Assembly (NCBI GenBank): GCA_009785665.1 | Contig: WQVV01000004.1 | Coordinates: 1 to 32,258 of the forward strand | Direction of reading: 5' to 3' | Source: Defluviitaleaceae bacterium | GTDB taxonomy: Bacteria; Bacillota; Clostridia; Lachnospirales; WQUN01 | DNA length: 32,258 nt | Shown: positions 1 through 9,111 of the stretch, one piece after another | Layout of the letters: every line of letters starts with the position of its first letter | How positions within the stretch are numbered: position 1 is the first letter of the stretch | Notes under the pieces: generated by a model | Databases searched by the model: none | What the model was told of the DNA's origin: nothing | What the model saw: the letters and a program-made list of their open reading frames with translations, nothing else | Made by a program: the position numbers and the translations under genes

Positions 1-156
1 ACCTGCGGTCAATAAAATTGCGCCGAAGTGGCGTAAAAACGGAATCTTTCAGCGGTTTTGTGACGACGACGCGTGCTGGAGGCACGCTAGGAGTTGCAAA
101 ATTGCTGAAAGGTTTCGTTTTTACGTCAATTCGGTGTGATTTTATTGACCGCAGGT
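1..156. repeat. Long near-complete inverted repeat / hairpin element (MITE-like), possibly cut by the window edge
   Basis: Positions 1-18 acctgcggtcaataaaat are the exact reverse complement of 139-156. Inner arms gcgtaaaaacggaatctttcagc and gctgaaaggtttcgtttttacg pair with few mismatches. Apical hairpin gcgtgc...gcacgc. Confidence 0.8.
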
Positions 157-157
157 T

Positions 158-208
158 CTAAGCCCCCTTCACGAATTTAGTTGCCGCGAAGGAGGCTTAT
201 TTTTATGT
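158..208. terminator. Rho-independent-type terminator hairpin
   Basis: taagcccccttcacg ... cgcgaaggaggctta followed by ttttt. Confidence 0.6.
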
Positions 209-278
209 TTAAAGATTGTCAATTTCAAAGTCATCGAAAGCTCATAGCTACATTCGCAATCAAATTTTGCCATCATAT

Positions 279-758
279 TCATATCCCAAACTGCGCAACA
301 GCATCTTCCCAATTGCTAACAGAAACCCAAGCATCAAACGTAAAAGGAGCAGTTACATATGGTTTTGTGTAGCAGTCTATAAACGCAATTCCTTCGCATT
401 GTATGTGTGCTTTTCCTGTTTTTGTGTTTATATCGGCTATTTTCATTTTTAGTTTTTCAAAGGGTTCATGCTCCCAGACGTAAAACATATCTTCCCTATT
501 GAATGATTCTTCTGCCGTGTTTACCTCGAATATCATTCCAATAAGTTCTGATATTTTTGTTTTATTTGTTTCAAAGAAGCTGAGGATAAACGATGGTTGA
601 ATTTCTTCGTCATCAAGGGTGTTTTTGTTAAATGCAGCATTTAGTGAAATTCTTATCATGTCTTCTTCTTCATAACTTTCGCAAATCCAAAATTTCGTAT
701 CTATAGGATAAGATTTATCGGTGCAAATTGAAAACGGTACATCTTTTAAAATTAACAT
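279..758 (-). CDS. Hypothetical protein (159 aa)
   Basis: Intact ORF immediately downstream of the rluD-like gene (overlapping start). No family recognised. Confidence 0.6.
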   Translation of the reverse strand: MLILKDVPFSICTDKSYPIDTKFWICESYEEEDMIRISLNAAFNKNTLDDEEIQPSFILSFFETNKTKISELIGMIFEVNTAEESFNREDMFYVWEHEPFEKLKMKIADINTKTGKAHIQCEGIAFIDCYTKPYVTAPFTFDAWVSVSNWEDAVAQFGI

Positions 759-1780
759 GTTACCTCCAGTATTGCAGTTGTGAAATATTCTGGTAGGGGC
801 GAAGCAAAATCCATTTCTTCGCGGGTTGACGGGTGAGTGAAGCGTATGTTTGTTGCGTGCAGAATTTGCCCATTAAAGTGGGATTGCCGCTTTGCGTTGC
901 CGTATACTTCGTCACCTAGAATGGGGTGGCCTATGTGGGATAGGTGTACTCTTATTTGATGCGTGCGACCTGTTTCCAAATGGGCGACTATTAGTGTGTG
1001 ATTTCGGTATCTTTGTAAAATTTCTATGTTTGTGACGGCGTTTCTTGCGCGGGGGTGGGTTTGCGTGGGGGATAGAGCCGTCATTTTTTTTCGGTCGTGG
1101 GGGTGGCGGGTTATTGGCAGGTCTATTTTTAGGCGGTCGTTTTTTATTTTGCCTAGGCAGATTGCATTGTAAGTACGCCCCATAGTGCGTGCGTGCAATT
1201 GCTGCGATAGTGATAAATGTGCCGCGTCGTTTTTCGCAACAACAAGCAGCCCTGATGTGTCCTTATCTAAACGATGGACTATACCAGGGCGCAATACGCC
1301 ACCTATTCCCGATAATTCGCAGTGATGCAAAAGGGCGTTCACTAAAGTTCCAGTAGAATGACCCGCCGCTGGGTGTACCACCAGCCCACGCGGTTTGTCA
1401 ATAACAAGTAAATCCGAGTCCTCGTAAACAATATTAAGCGGAATATCTTCCGCCGCCGCCGCCAAAGGCACAGGAGCAGGAATTTCGCAAACCAAAATAT
1501 CCCCTGCTTTTACGCGATACTTCTTATCAACAGCCGCAAATGATAAAGTTTTTTGAAGAGGGGGTGTGGGGGAGAAACTTTTGTTCACATTCCTTTCGCT
1601 TCGCATTAGGGAATGTGACATCACAAAAGTTTCTCCCCCACGGTCTTCTCTTTTAATCTTTCCATCATTCAAAAGCCTCTGTGCCGCGCTTCTTGTTGGT
1701 ATTTCTTCTAAGCTCGTTAGAAAAATATCTGCGCGTTGGTTAGCGGCTTTGGGAGGGACTTCTATTTTTATTGTCTTCAT
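752..1780 (-). CDS. rluD: RluA/RluD-family pseudouridine synthase carrying an in-frame palindromic-repeat insertion
   Basis: S4-like N-terminus, HRLDKDTSGLLVVAK catalytic motif, GRTHQIRVHLSHIGHPILGDEVYG. About 37 extra codons between the S4 region and the catalytic domain. Confidence 0.9.
   Translation of the reverse strand: MKTIKIEVPPKAANQRADIFLTSLEEIPTRSAAQRLLNDGKIKREDRGGETFVMSHSLMRSERNVNKSFSPTPPLQKTLSFAAVDKKYRVKAGDILVCEIPAPVPLAAAAEDIPLNIVYEDSDLLVIDKPRGLVVHPAAGHSTGTLVNALLHHCELSGIGGVLRPGIVHRLDKDTSGLLVVAKNDAAHLSLSQQLHARTMGRTYNAICLGKIKNDRLKIDLPITRHPHDRKKMTALSPTQTHPRARNAVTNIEILQRYRNHTLIVAHLETGRTHQIRVHLSHIGHPILGDEVYGNAKRQSHFNGQILHATNIRFTHPSTREEMDFASPLPEYFTTAILEVTC
1542..1663. repeat. Copy D of the palindromic repeat family (right-half hairpin), inside rluD
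   Basis: aaagttttttgaagagggggtgtgggggagaaacttttgt ... acaaaagtttctcccccacggtcttctcttttaatcttt. Perfect 19-bp stem 1566-1584/1623-1641, 38-nt loop nearly identical to the loop of copy C. Confidence 0.85.
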
Positions 1781-2271
1781 GGGAATGGGAAATCTTTTAC
1801 TATGAATAAGCCTACTATCATTAGGGCAAATACGCCTACTGTTACGTAAACGTCGGCGAGGTTGAAGATTGCGAAGTTTTCCCAGAATAAGAAACGTAGC
1901 ATGTCGCGAACGTAACCTAAAGCTACGCGGTCTACAAGATTGCCTACGCCGCCTGCGAAAATTAGGATTATTGGCACGCGCATGTACCAGAATTTTCTTT
2001 CTGTTGGAAGGCGGTGATAGTACCAGCCCAGACCGCCTAGAATTACAATTTTTAAAACAGACAGCAAAATTTGCGCACCGCCAAAATTTGCTAAAAATCC
2101 GAAAAAGCCTCCGTGGTTACGTAAATAACGTAACCCCAGAAGCCCCTCAATTAAAACGCGGTCGGGCTGCCCCTGTAAATTGGCGGCAGCCCAGTGTTTT
2201 AGCCATAAATCCAACGCTAATAAAACAACGACGGACACGGCAAAAATTAACCAAACTAATTTTTTAGTCAT
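1777..2271 (-). CDS. lspA: Lipoprotein signal peptidase (signal peptidase II)
   Basis: Multi-TM protein with NHGGFFGF, GGVGNLVDR and FAIFNLADVYV motifs; adjacent to rluD. Confidence 0.92.
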   Translation of the reverse strand: MTKKLVWLIFAVSVVVLLALDLWLKHWAAANLQGQPDRVLIEGLLGLRYLRNHGGFFGFLANFGGAQILLSVLKIVILGGLGWYYHRLPTERKFWYMRVPIILIFAGGVGNLVDRVALGYVRDMLRFLFWENFAIFNLADVYVTVGVFALMIVGLFIVKDFPFP

Positions 2272-2340
2272 GCAATAAAGCCTCCGGCTTCGAGACGTAC
2301 TTGTACATATGAATACATTTCCACGGCATAAGCTTGCCGC

Positions 2341-3462
2341 TTAGGCATCGGCGAAGCTTATGCCCATTGCTTTTGCTACGCGCACCATTTCGCCGTTGGG
2401 GTCAACGGTTTTCGCGCCGCCTGCGGAAGTTTCGCCCATGCTACCGCCGCCAACAACTTCTTCTAGCTTGATGAAGTCCATGTGGCCGTCGCGTAGACAT
2501 ACCATGTTGCCGAATTGCCCATCGCGAATCATTTCGGCGGCTTTTACGCCGTAACGTGCGGATAGGATTCTATCGGCTGGCGAAGTGTCGCCGCCGCGTT
2601 GAATATGCCCTAACACGCAATGACGAACTTCGTGACGCACTAGCGGTTCAAGTTTGTTCGCAATTTGCGCGGCAACTCCGCCGAAACGCACAGAGTCGGG
2701 GCTATCTTCCACTATTTTTCCAATTACTGCTGTACCTTCTTTTTCCACTGCGCCTTCGGTTACGGCTACAATTGTAAAAGGCTTGCCGTGGCTTTCGCGC
2801 TCGGCAACTTTGTCAACAATGCCTTGAATTGAATATGGAATTTCTGGAATTAGCACAACGTCTGCGCTTCCAGCAATTCCCGCATGAAGACATATCCAAC
2901 CAGCCGAACGCCCCATAACTTCAACCACTAATACGCGGTGATGACTTTCGGCGGTGGTGTGAAGCCGTCCAAGGTTGTCGGTAACTATGTTCACGGCGGT
3001 GTCGAAACCGAAGGTTGCTTCGGTGGCGGTGAGGTCGTTGTCGATTGTTTTTGGCACGCCAATTACTTGCACGCCTTTACGCGCAAAGTCACGCGCACTG
3101 GTTAAAGTGCCGTCGCCGCCAAGCACTACCAAGACATCTACGCCCTCTTTTTTCATGTTTTCGATAGCAACATCGGAAACGTCTTTGCGAACTGAAACGC
3201 CGTTCTCAACAACGGTGTAATCGAACAAATTATCCTTGTTCGAGTTGTACAGAATCGAACCACCTTTGTGTAAGATTCCTGATGTTGTGTTGCGGTCTAG
3301 CGGCATGAAATCGTTGTTGTAAAGCCCGCGATAACCAAATTTGTACCCAACTAGCTCGCAGTCCATCATGCCTTGGCAAGCGCGTACCATTGTGTAGATT
3401 ACCGCGTTAAGCCCAGGCGCATCTCCGCCGCCTGTAAGTATTGCAATTTTTTTCTTCCCCAT
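2341..3462 (-). CDS. pfkA: 6-phosphofructokinase
   Basis: TGGGDAPGLNAVI, GGDGTLTSA, PKTIDNDL, GRSAGWICLHAGIA motifs. Confidence 0.92.
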   Translation of the reverse strand: MGKKKIAILTGGGDAPGLNAVIYTMVRACQGMMDCELVGYKFGYRGLYNNDFMPLDRNTTSGILHKGGSILYNSNKDNLFDYTVVENGVSVRKDVSDVAIENMKKEGVDVLVVLGGDGTLTSARDFARKGVQVIGVPKTIDNDLTATEATFGFDTAVNIVTDNLGRLHTTAESHHRVLVVEVMGRSAGWICLHAGIAGSADVVLIPEIPYSIQGIVDKVAERESHGKPFTIVAVTEGAVEKEGTAVIGKIVEDSPDSVRFGGVAAQIANKLEPLVRHEVRHCVLGHIQRGGDTSPADRILSARYGVKAAEMIRDGQFGNMVCLRDGHMDFIKLEEVVGGGSMGETSAGGAKTVDPNGEMVRVAKAMGISFADA

Positions 3463-3554
3463 GTGTGTATCAGTTCCTTCCTTTTATTATGCATGTCTAT
3501 TGTCGCGCTCAAGCTCGCGCAATTCTTATTATGCCACAAAAAAACAATTTTGTC

Positions 3555-3583
3555 TTGACTTTTTCTAATAGTTGCTCTAAACT
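3555..3583 (+). promoter_or_regulatory. Candidate sigma-A promoter for rplM-rpsI
   Basis: TTGACT - 17 bp - TAAACT, 45 bp upstream of the rplM start. Confidence 0.5.
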
Positions 3584-3627
3584 ATCTTTGAAATCTTAGC
3601 CCCGATTAAGATATTTGGAGGTAACAC

Positions 3628-4065
3628 ATGCGTACCACCCACATTACTAAACCCCTAGAAGTCACGCGCAAATGGCTTGTCATTGACGCGGCTGGACAAA
3701 ACTTGGGTCGTCTTTCAAGTCAAATCGCTCATATTCTACGGGGGAAGCATAAACCCACTTTTAGCCCCTCTGTTGATACTGGTGATTATGTTGTTGTTGT
3801 AAATGCGGAAAAAGTTAAAGTAACTGGCCGCAAACTAGACCAAAAGACCTATGTCAGACATTCTGGTCATATCGGTCGCAGAAAAGAAACTAAACTCAAG
3901 GACATGCTTACTGCAAAACCAGAGTTTGTTCTCACCCATGCCGTAAAAGGTATGCTTCCCAAGAATAATCTTGGTCGCCAAATGTTCACAAAGCTTCATG
4001 TGTACGCAGGGCCAGAGCATAAACATCAGGCGCAAAAGCCCGAAGTTTTTGAGTTAAACAACTAG
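3628..4065 (+). CDS. rplM: 50S ribosomal protein L13
   Basis: [51 protein letters not shown] ggaggt upstream. Confidence 0.97.
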   Translation: MRTTHITKPLEVTRKWLVIDAAGQNLGRLSSQIAHILRGKHKPTFSPSVDTGDYVVVVNAEKVKVTGRKLDQKTYVRHSGHIGRRKETKLKDMLTAKPEFVLTHAVKGMLPKNNLGRQMFTKLHVYAGPEHKHQAQKPEVFELNN

Positions 4066-4084
4066 ACCATAAGGAGTAGACTAT

Positions 4085-4477
4085 ATGGCAGCAGTTTCTT
4101 ACTATGGCACGGGTAGAAGAAAAAGCGCGGTAGCCCGCGTATACCTTATGCCAGGCAAGGGTAACATTATCATCAATAAAAGAGGCATCGACGATTATTT
4201 TGGGCTTGACACCCTCAAGCTTATTGTGCGTCAACCACTAGAATTGACCAGCACAACTGGTAAATTTGACGTGAAAGTGAACGTATATGGCGGCGGCTAC
4301 ACTGGGCAGGCTGGTGCTATTCGTCACGGAATATCTCGCGCACTTCTCGTTGCTGATGACGATTTCCGTCAACCTCTTAAAAAAGCGGGTTTCCTTACAC
4401 GCGACCCCCGCATGAAAGAGCGTAAAAAATATGGATTGAAGGGTGCAAGACGTGCGCCACAATTCTCAAAACGCTAA
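4085..4477 (+). CDS. rpsI: 30S ribosomal protein S9
   Basis: [16 protein letters not shown] ... [25 protein letters not shown]. Confidence 0.97.
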   Translation: MAAVSYYGTGRRKSAVARVYLMPGKGNIIINKRGIDDYFGLDTLKLIVRQPLELTSTTGKFDVKVNVYGGGYTGQAGAIRHGISRALLVADDDFRQPLKKAGFLTRDPRMKERKKYGLKGARRAPQFSKR

Positions 4478-4528
4478 TTGCCAATCCCCCCCTGCTCTTT
4501 GTGTGCAGGGTTTCAAATCCCCCCTCAA

Positions 4529-4559
4529 TGACCCCCAGTCACCCGCTGGGGGTTTTGTA
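4529..4559 (+). terminator. Intrinsic terminator after rpsI
   Basis: acccccagtcacccgctgggggttttgt: GC-rich stem plus T tract. Confidence 0.7.
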
Positions 4560-4562
4560 AAA

Positions 4563-5474
4563 ATGCAAGCCTTTGCCAAAATTAACCTATTTTTGGAAGT
4601 CTTGGGCAAGCGACCAGACGGTTATCACAATCTAGTTTCCATCATGCAAGCAATAGACTTGCACGATGATTTAATTTTTTCCTTTGATGATGAAAACGAG
4701 GAAAACATTTGCGACAAAGGCGGTAATATCCGCCTAGTTTGCGACAATGATGTCGTTGATATGCCCACAGATGACAGCAATCTAATTGTCAAGGCGGCAA
4801 AAGTTTTGGTGAATGAATTTAATATTCGCCAAAATTTAAAAATTAATCTTACCAAGCGCATTCCCATGGGTGCTGGGCTTGCTGGCGGTAGTTCTGATTG
4901 CGCCGCCACTCTCCGCGGAGTAAATCAGCTTTTGCAACTAAACATTCCCAACAAAAGATTATTGGAAATTGCAAAAACGCTGGGTGCAGATGTTCCGTTC
5001 TGTTTAACAGGCGGCACGGCACTAACAGAAGGTATAGGTGAAAAAATTACCATGTTACCGCCGCACCCTTCGTGCTATATTATGTTAGCTTGCCCAAAAA
5101 TCCACATATCAACAGCGGAAATTTTTTCACGGCTTGCGCCGTTGCTAACGCCGCTAAAAGATAGTTGTAGCGGTGGGTCGAAGTTAGTTTCCGTTGAGGG
5201 TGCTGTGAATGCTATTCATAGTAGGGATATTTCGCGAATTGCTTCCTCTTTCTACAATGTGTTTACTCCCATCACGGCAGGTATTCACCCAGAAATACAG
5301 GATTTAATTTCCGAAATGATTAGCCTTGGCGCGATTGGTGCTTCCATGACTGGAACAGGGTCAGCGGTTTTCGGTTACTTTGAAAATGAAAATATCGCCG
5401 GAGCGGCGTTTAAAAAGATACAAAAACACATAGCAAACACTTTTGTTTGCAAACCTATTTCCCGAGAGGACTGA
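4563..5474 (+). CDS. ispE: 4-diphosphocytidyl-2-C-methyl-D-erythritol kinase
   Basis: AFAKINLFLEVLGKRPDGYHNL, PMGAGLAGGSSDCAATL. The ATG at 4563 is a better start than the 4443 ORF start. Confidence 0.92.
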   Translation: MQAFAKINLFLEVLGKRPDGYHNLVSIMQAIDLHDDLIFSFDDENEENICDKGGNIRLVCDNDVVDMPTDDSNLIVKAAKVLVNEFNIRQNLKINLTKRIPMGAGLAGGSSDCAATLRGVNQLLQLNIPNKRLLEIAKTLGADVPFCLTGGTALTEGIGEKITMLPPHPSCYIMLACPKIHISTAEIFSRLAPLLTPLKDSCSGGSKLVSVEGAVNAIHSRDISRIASSFYNVFTPITAGIHPEIQDLISEMISLGAIGASMTGTGSAVFGYFENENIAGAAFKKIQKHIANTFVCKPISRED

Positions 5475-5481
5475 TTTAGAA

Positions 5482-7425
5482 ATGAAGCTTAAAAAAATTT
5501 CATTCGCGACTGTCTTACTTATTGCAATTTTAGCGGTCGCACCTGTTGTTGCCTTTGCGCAAACTTCAACATTCCGTGATGTACCACCTACGCATTTTGC
5601 CTATGAAGCGGTAAATTGGGTATCAGACCCAGCCAATGGCGCGTTTATGGTTGGTAACGCAGAAAGCAATTTCCAACCAGGTCGCCACTTAAACAAATTT
5701 GAAGCCGCGCAAGTTTTTGCAATGGCGGCAGGATTCCGCCATGTAACCGATAATCTGCCAACCGCAGAGCGCGAAGTTTTCTCACGTTCCTTTGACACAT
5801 GGCGGCCATTCCTAGATACAATGGCTAACGAGTACTCCACATGGAACAGAACCGTTGACCGTGAAATTGCATTTTTGTTGTATCGTCAAATTTTGACTAC
5901 TTATGATGTGGAAACATTCGTAACCCGCACAGGCAACGAGGAAACACGCCCATTAATCACCCGTGAAGAAGCCATCGTTTGGATAATTCGCCTAATGGGG
6001 CAAGCACCATACGTGCCTTCCGCCGCCCCGCAAAATCTTTTTAGTGATGACTCTTCCATTACTGCCGCGCTTCGTCCTTATGTTTATCACGCCCGCGAAC
6101 TTGGGCTTTTCCAAGTAACTGACGGAAATTTCAATCCACAAGCGCATTTCACACGCGCAGAAATGGCAGTAGTTTTCTTCAACGCGCTTGCCGAAGATGA
6201 GGAAGAAGCGGCTACAGCAACAGCCGCCGCCGCAGGTACACCCACCACGATTACAGGCACAATTTCTAATGTTTTCCTTGATACTCACGTTAGCATTGTA
6301 ATGGCAACTGGTACGCAATCTTTCGCAATCGCGCCTAACGTTGTGATTATGGTTGACAATGTGCATCGTTCTGCCGCGTTCTTGCGCGAAGGAATGACTG
6401 TTATGGGTTTGGTTGACGCGAATCGTCAAATCATCAACCTAGTGGCTCGCTCCGAAGAACCCGAAGAAGAAGCACCAATTGCCGCGCCCCCACGCCCCGA
6501 AGGTCTATCCCTGTACTCTGATGAAGGATTCATCACGGGCATTACCGCGCAAAACATAACCATTCGTATTCAACGCGTGCGTATAAGCGGGCAGGTAATT
6601 GACGAAGAACGCACTTTTACATTCGCCCCAAGCCTTACAGTCACCCATGGTGGCGAACCAGCCGACCTTGATGAAATTCAACCAGGCGATATTGCTTTCT
6701 TCAACTTCAACGGCACTATAATTTACGACCTTGACCTTATGCTTCGCGAACGCACAATCGAAGGCATTCTAATAGAAGCCCGCCCACCAGAAAACGTAGG
6801 TGGAATCCCCGTGCTAGTAATAGAAGAATCATACGGGCGCACATATGAATTACGCGCCTTTCCAGCAACAGAATTTACACGCGGAACAACCGCAAATCTT
6901 AACTGGTACGACCTAAGAATAGGTGACGCAATAACCGCCGATGTAGAATTTGACCGCCTAGTAAAAGTAGAAGCAACAGGCGAACGCGCAACAGTATACG
7001 GTCGTCTAAACGAAATCCGCATAACAGAACGCAACACAGAAGTAACAATAACCAACCAAGATGGCACAATTTCAAGTTACTTCATTCGCCCAGGCGTGCT
7101 AGAAGTGTACAACTTGCGTATAGGAATGCAAATTCGCATAAGCCTAGACAGCCGCGAAGTAATGTACATTCAACCACAAGAAGGCACAAGTCCAGCCTAC
7201 CTACTAGGCTTCATACAAACGGTACGCAACGACGGCACAATTGTAGTAGTAGAAGGTCAAGGCGCAACAGCCAGAACCCACACAATAACACTAAACAACA
7301 ACACTCTAATAACCAGAGGCGGCGCAGTACTAGCCCCCTCCGAGTTAAGGGTAAACATGAACGTATACATCCTACAAACAGCGGCACAGTCCAACGTAGC
7401 AAGATATATAACAATTCTGCCGTAA
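5482..7425 (+). CDS. S-layer homology (SLH) domain protein
   Basis: Signal peptide MKLKKISFATVLLIAILAVAPVVAFA, then SLH-like repeats (FRDVPPTHFAYEAVNWV..., ITREEAIVWIIRLMG, FTRAEMAVVFFNAL). Confidence 0.85.
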   Translation: MKLKKISFATVLLIAILAVAPVVAFAQTSTFRDVPPTHFAYEAVNWVSDPANGAFMVGNAESNFQPGRHLNKFEAAQVFAMAAGFRHVTDNLPTAEREVFSRSFDTWRPFLDTMANEYSTWNRTVDREIAFLLYRQILTTYDVETFVTRTGNEETRPLITREEAIVWIIRLMGQAPYVPSAAPQNLFSDDSSITAALRPYVYHARELGLFQVTDGNFNPQAHFTRAEMAVVFFNALAEDEEEAATATAAAAGTPTTITGTISNVFLDTHVSIVMATGTQSFAIAPNVVIMVDNVHRSAAFLREGMTVMGLVDANRQIINLVARSEEPEEEAPIAAPPRPEGLSLYSDEGFITGITAQNITIRIQRVRISGQVIDEERTFTFAPSLTVTHGGEPADLDEIQPGDIAFFNFNGTIIYDLDLMLRERTIEGILIEARPPENVGGIPVLVIEESYGRTYELRAFPATEFTRGTTANLNWYDLRIGDAITADVEFDRLVKVEATGERATVYGRLNEIRITERNTEVTITNQDGTISSYFIRPGVLEVYNLRIGMQIRISLDSREVMYIQPQEGTSPAYLLGFIQTVRNDGTIVVVEGQGATARTHTITLNNNTLITRGGAVLAPSELRVNMNVYILQTAAQSNVARYITILP

Positions 7426-7429
7426 GGAA

Positions 7430-7650
7430 ATAAAAGAAAAAAGAAAGACCTTGGGGGCGTTGCCCCCAATCCCCCACAAGGGGACACAGTCCCCTTGACC
7501 CCTTCTTTTGCGGCGATACAGCTTCACTAAATTTCCACTCATGTATAGGCGCAAATAAAAAGTTTTTTGGAGAGGGGGATTGGGGGAGAACCTTTTCTTC
7601 AGAAAAGGTTCTCCCCCAAGGTCTTAATCTTTTAATCTTTAATCAAATCA
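7430..7650. repeat. Copy A of composite palindromic repeat
   Basis: aagaccttgggggcgttgcccccaa; caaggggacacagtccccttg hairpin (7477-7497); ttgggggagaaccttttct-tc-agaaaaggttctcccccaa perfect hairpin (7580-7619); ggtcttaatcttttaatctttaatc terminal block. Confidence 0.9.
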
Positions 7651-7674
7651 CTAAATCTCAAAGGGGGTCTTGTT

Positions 7675-9111
7675 GTGGCTAGAGCTAAACAGAGTTCTTA
7701 TTCTTCAATGCCTGCGCCAGTTAGCCTTGACGTGCCTAATTATGTTCCTGATGATTACTATGCGCCGCCTAAACGGAAGCGTGTTAGAATGCCTGAGTTT
7801 GATGGTGCGCCGTTGCGGGACGAGCCTTACGACGACAGTGTGCTTGATGACTTCCGTGCATCGCATGGGTACGCGGAGGATTATTATGATGAAGACGCAC
7901 CCCGTCGGAATATGCCGCCGCCGCCACCACCTTTGAGACCTGGGGAAGTTCCACGCCGCAAGCGACCGCCTGCGGCTGGTAATCGTGGGCGCAAGAAGGT
8001 TGCGCCGCCGCGTGCTAAACGTAGCGTTAGGCGTAACGCACCTCGTAGGCAGAACGCGTCCTTTCAGTTTAGTTTTTCCGAGATTATCGCTCCGTTACGT
8101 CGGGTTACTCGGCTTCGTCCAAACGTGAATGTAAATACTAAAATCGTTAGCATTTTTAGCTGGTGTGTTGCTGGTGTTGCTTCAATAATTATTGGGGCTT
8201 GGTTCATAATAAACATGTTCAGCTATAATGCGTTTGCGGTGTACTTAAACGGAGTTCACATGGGGTATATCCCCAACACGCAGGCCGATTTAACATCTGC
8301 GGAGCTTCATGATTACGCTGTGCAAGCATTACAGGCGGCACGGGCAGGTTCAATGGTAACGGTTAATGAACGGGTGACAATTGAGGAACGGCGCGTTCCC
8401 AATAGCGAAAGAATACAACGTGGTGATATGCTTCAGGTTTTGTCGCGTTCGTTTACGTATGAAATGACGGCACTTGCAATCTACGTAAACGGAAGTTATG
8501 AGGCAACAGTACGCAATCAAGCCGCGGTTGACCAAGTTTTGCTTTTGCTTGGGCAGAACTGGGCGAATGAAAACACTGTAAGAACAGAAGTCGTAGAGCA
8601 GTGGGAAATTCGGGAGGTATCTGTCTGTGCGGTTGAACATGAGTTTCTCACGCCAGACCTAGTATATAATCGCCTATCGCGCAGGGTTAATCGAATTTAC
8701 ACATACAGAGTGCAGAGCGGAGACACGCTTAGTCGTATTGCAACAAGGTTTGATACTTCTGTGCAAGCTATTTCGGCGCGTAACGGCTTAACCACTACGA
8801 ATATTTTTCCTGGCGAGCGTTTGAATATTTATACACAAATGCCACTTTTGACAATCCGCACAGTAGACCATATTGCATCAACCGAACCAATTGAAATGCC
8901 TGTGAAAACGCGGAATAATCCAAGCTTGCCGCAAGGGCAAGTGTATACAATTCAAGCTGGGCAACCTGGCGAACAGCAAGGTATTTTAGAAATCATTCGT
9001 GAAAACGGCATTGAGCGCGAGCGGCATATGCTAGAGCCAGTAGTACTACGCGAGCCAGTGTTGGAAATAATATATGTAGGAACAGGCCCAGCACAAGCAG
9101 GTGTACGATAA
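7675..9111 (+). CDS. Membrane-anchored LysM-G5 domain protein with basic/proline-rich N-terminal region
   Basis: GTG start; TM segment VAGVASIIIGAWFIINMFSY; LysM YRVQSGDTLSRIATRFDTSVQAISARNGL; C-terminal G5-like region. Confidence 0.8.
   Translation: MARAKQSSYSSMPAPVSLDVPNYVPDDYYAPPKRKRVRMPEFDGAPLRDEPYDDSVLDDFRASHGYAEDYYDEDAPRRNMPPPPPPLRPGEVPRRKRPPAAGNRGRKKVAPPRAKRSVRRNAPRRQNASFQFSFSEIIAPLRRVTRLRPNVNVNTKIVSIFSWCVAGVASIIIGAWFIINMFSYNAFAVYLNGVHMGYIPNTQADLTSAELHDYAVQALQAARAGSMVTVNERVTIEERRVPNSERIQRGDMLQVLSRSFTYEMTALAIYVNGSYEATVRNQAAVDQVLLLLGQNWANENTVRTEVVEQWEIREVSVCAVEHEFLTPDLVYNRLSRRVNRIYTYRVQSGDTLSRIATRFDTSVQAISARNGLTTTNIFPGERLNIYTQMPLLTIRTVDHIASTEPIEMPVKTRNNPSLPQGQVYTIQAGQPGEQQGILEIIRENGIERERHMLEPVVLREPVLEIIYVGTGPAQAGVR

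Noticed and set aside
1566-1805. Plus-strand ORF antisense to rluD
   Set aside because: Its sequence is the antisense of the hairpin repeat and of the conserved rluD frame; no independent coding signal.
4443-4562. N-terminal extension of the ispE ORF overlapping rpsI
   Set aside because: It reads through the end of rpsI and a terminator hairpin, and IspE homology begins at the ATG at 4563.
7211-7477. Minus-strand ORF over the 3' end of the SLH gene
   Set aside because: Antisense low-complexity leucine/cysteine-rich frame with no RBS or homology.
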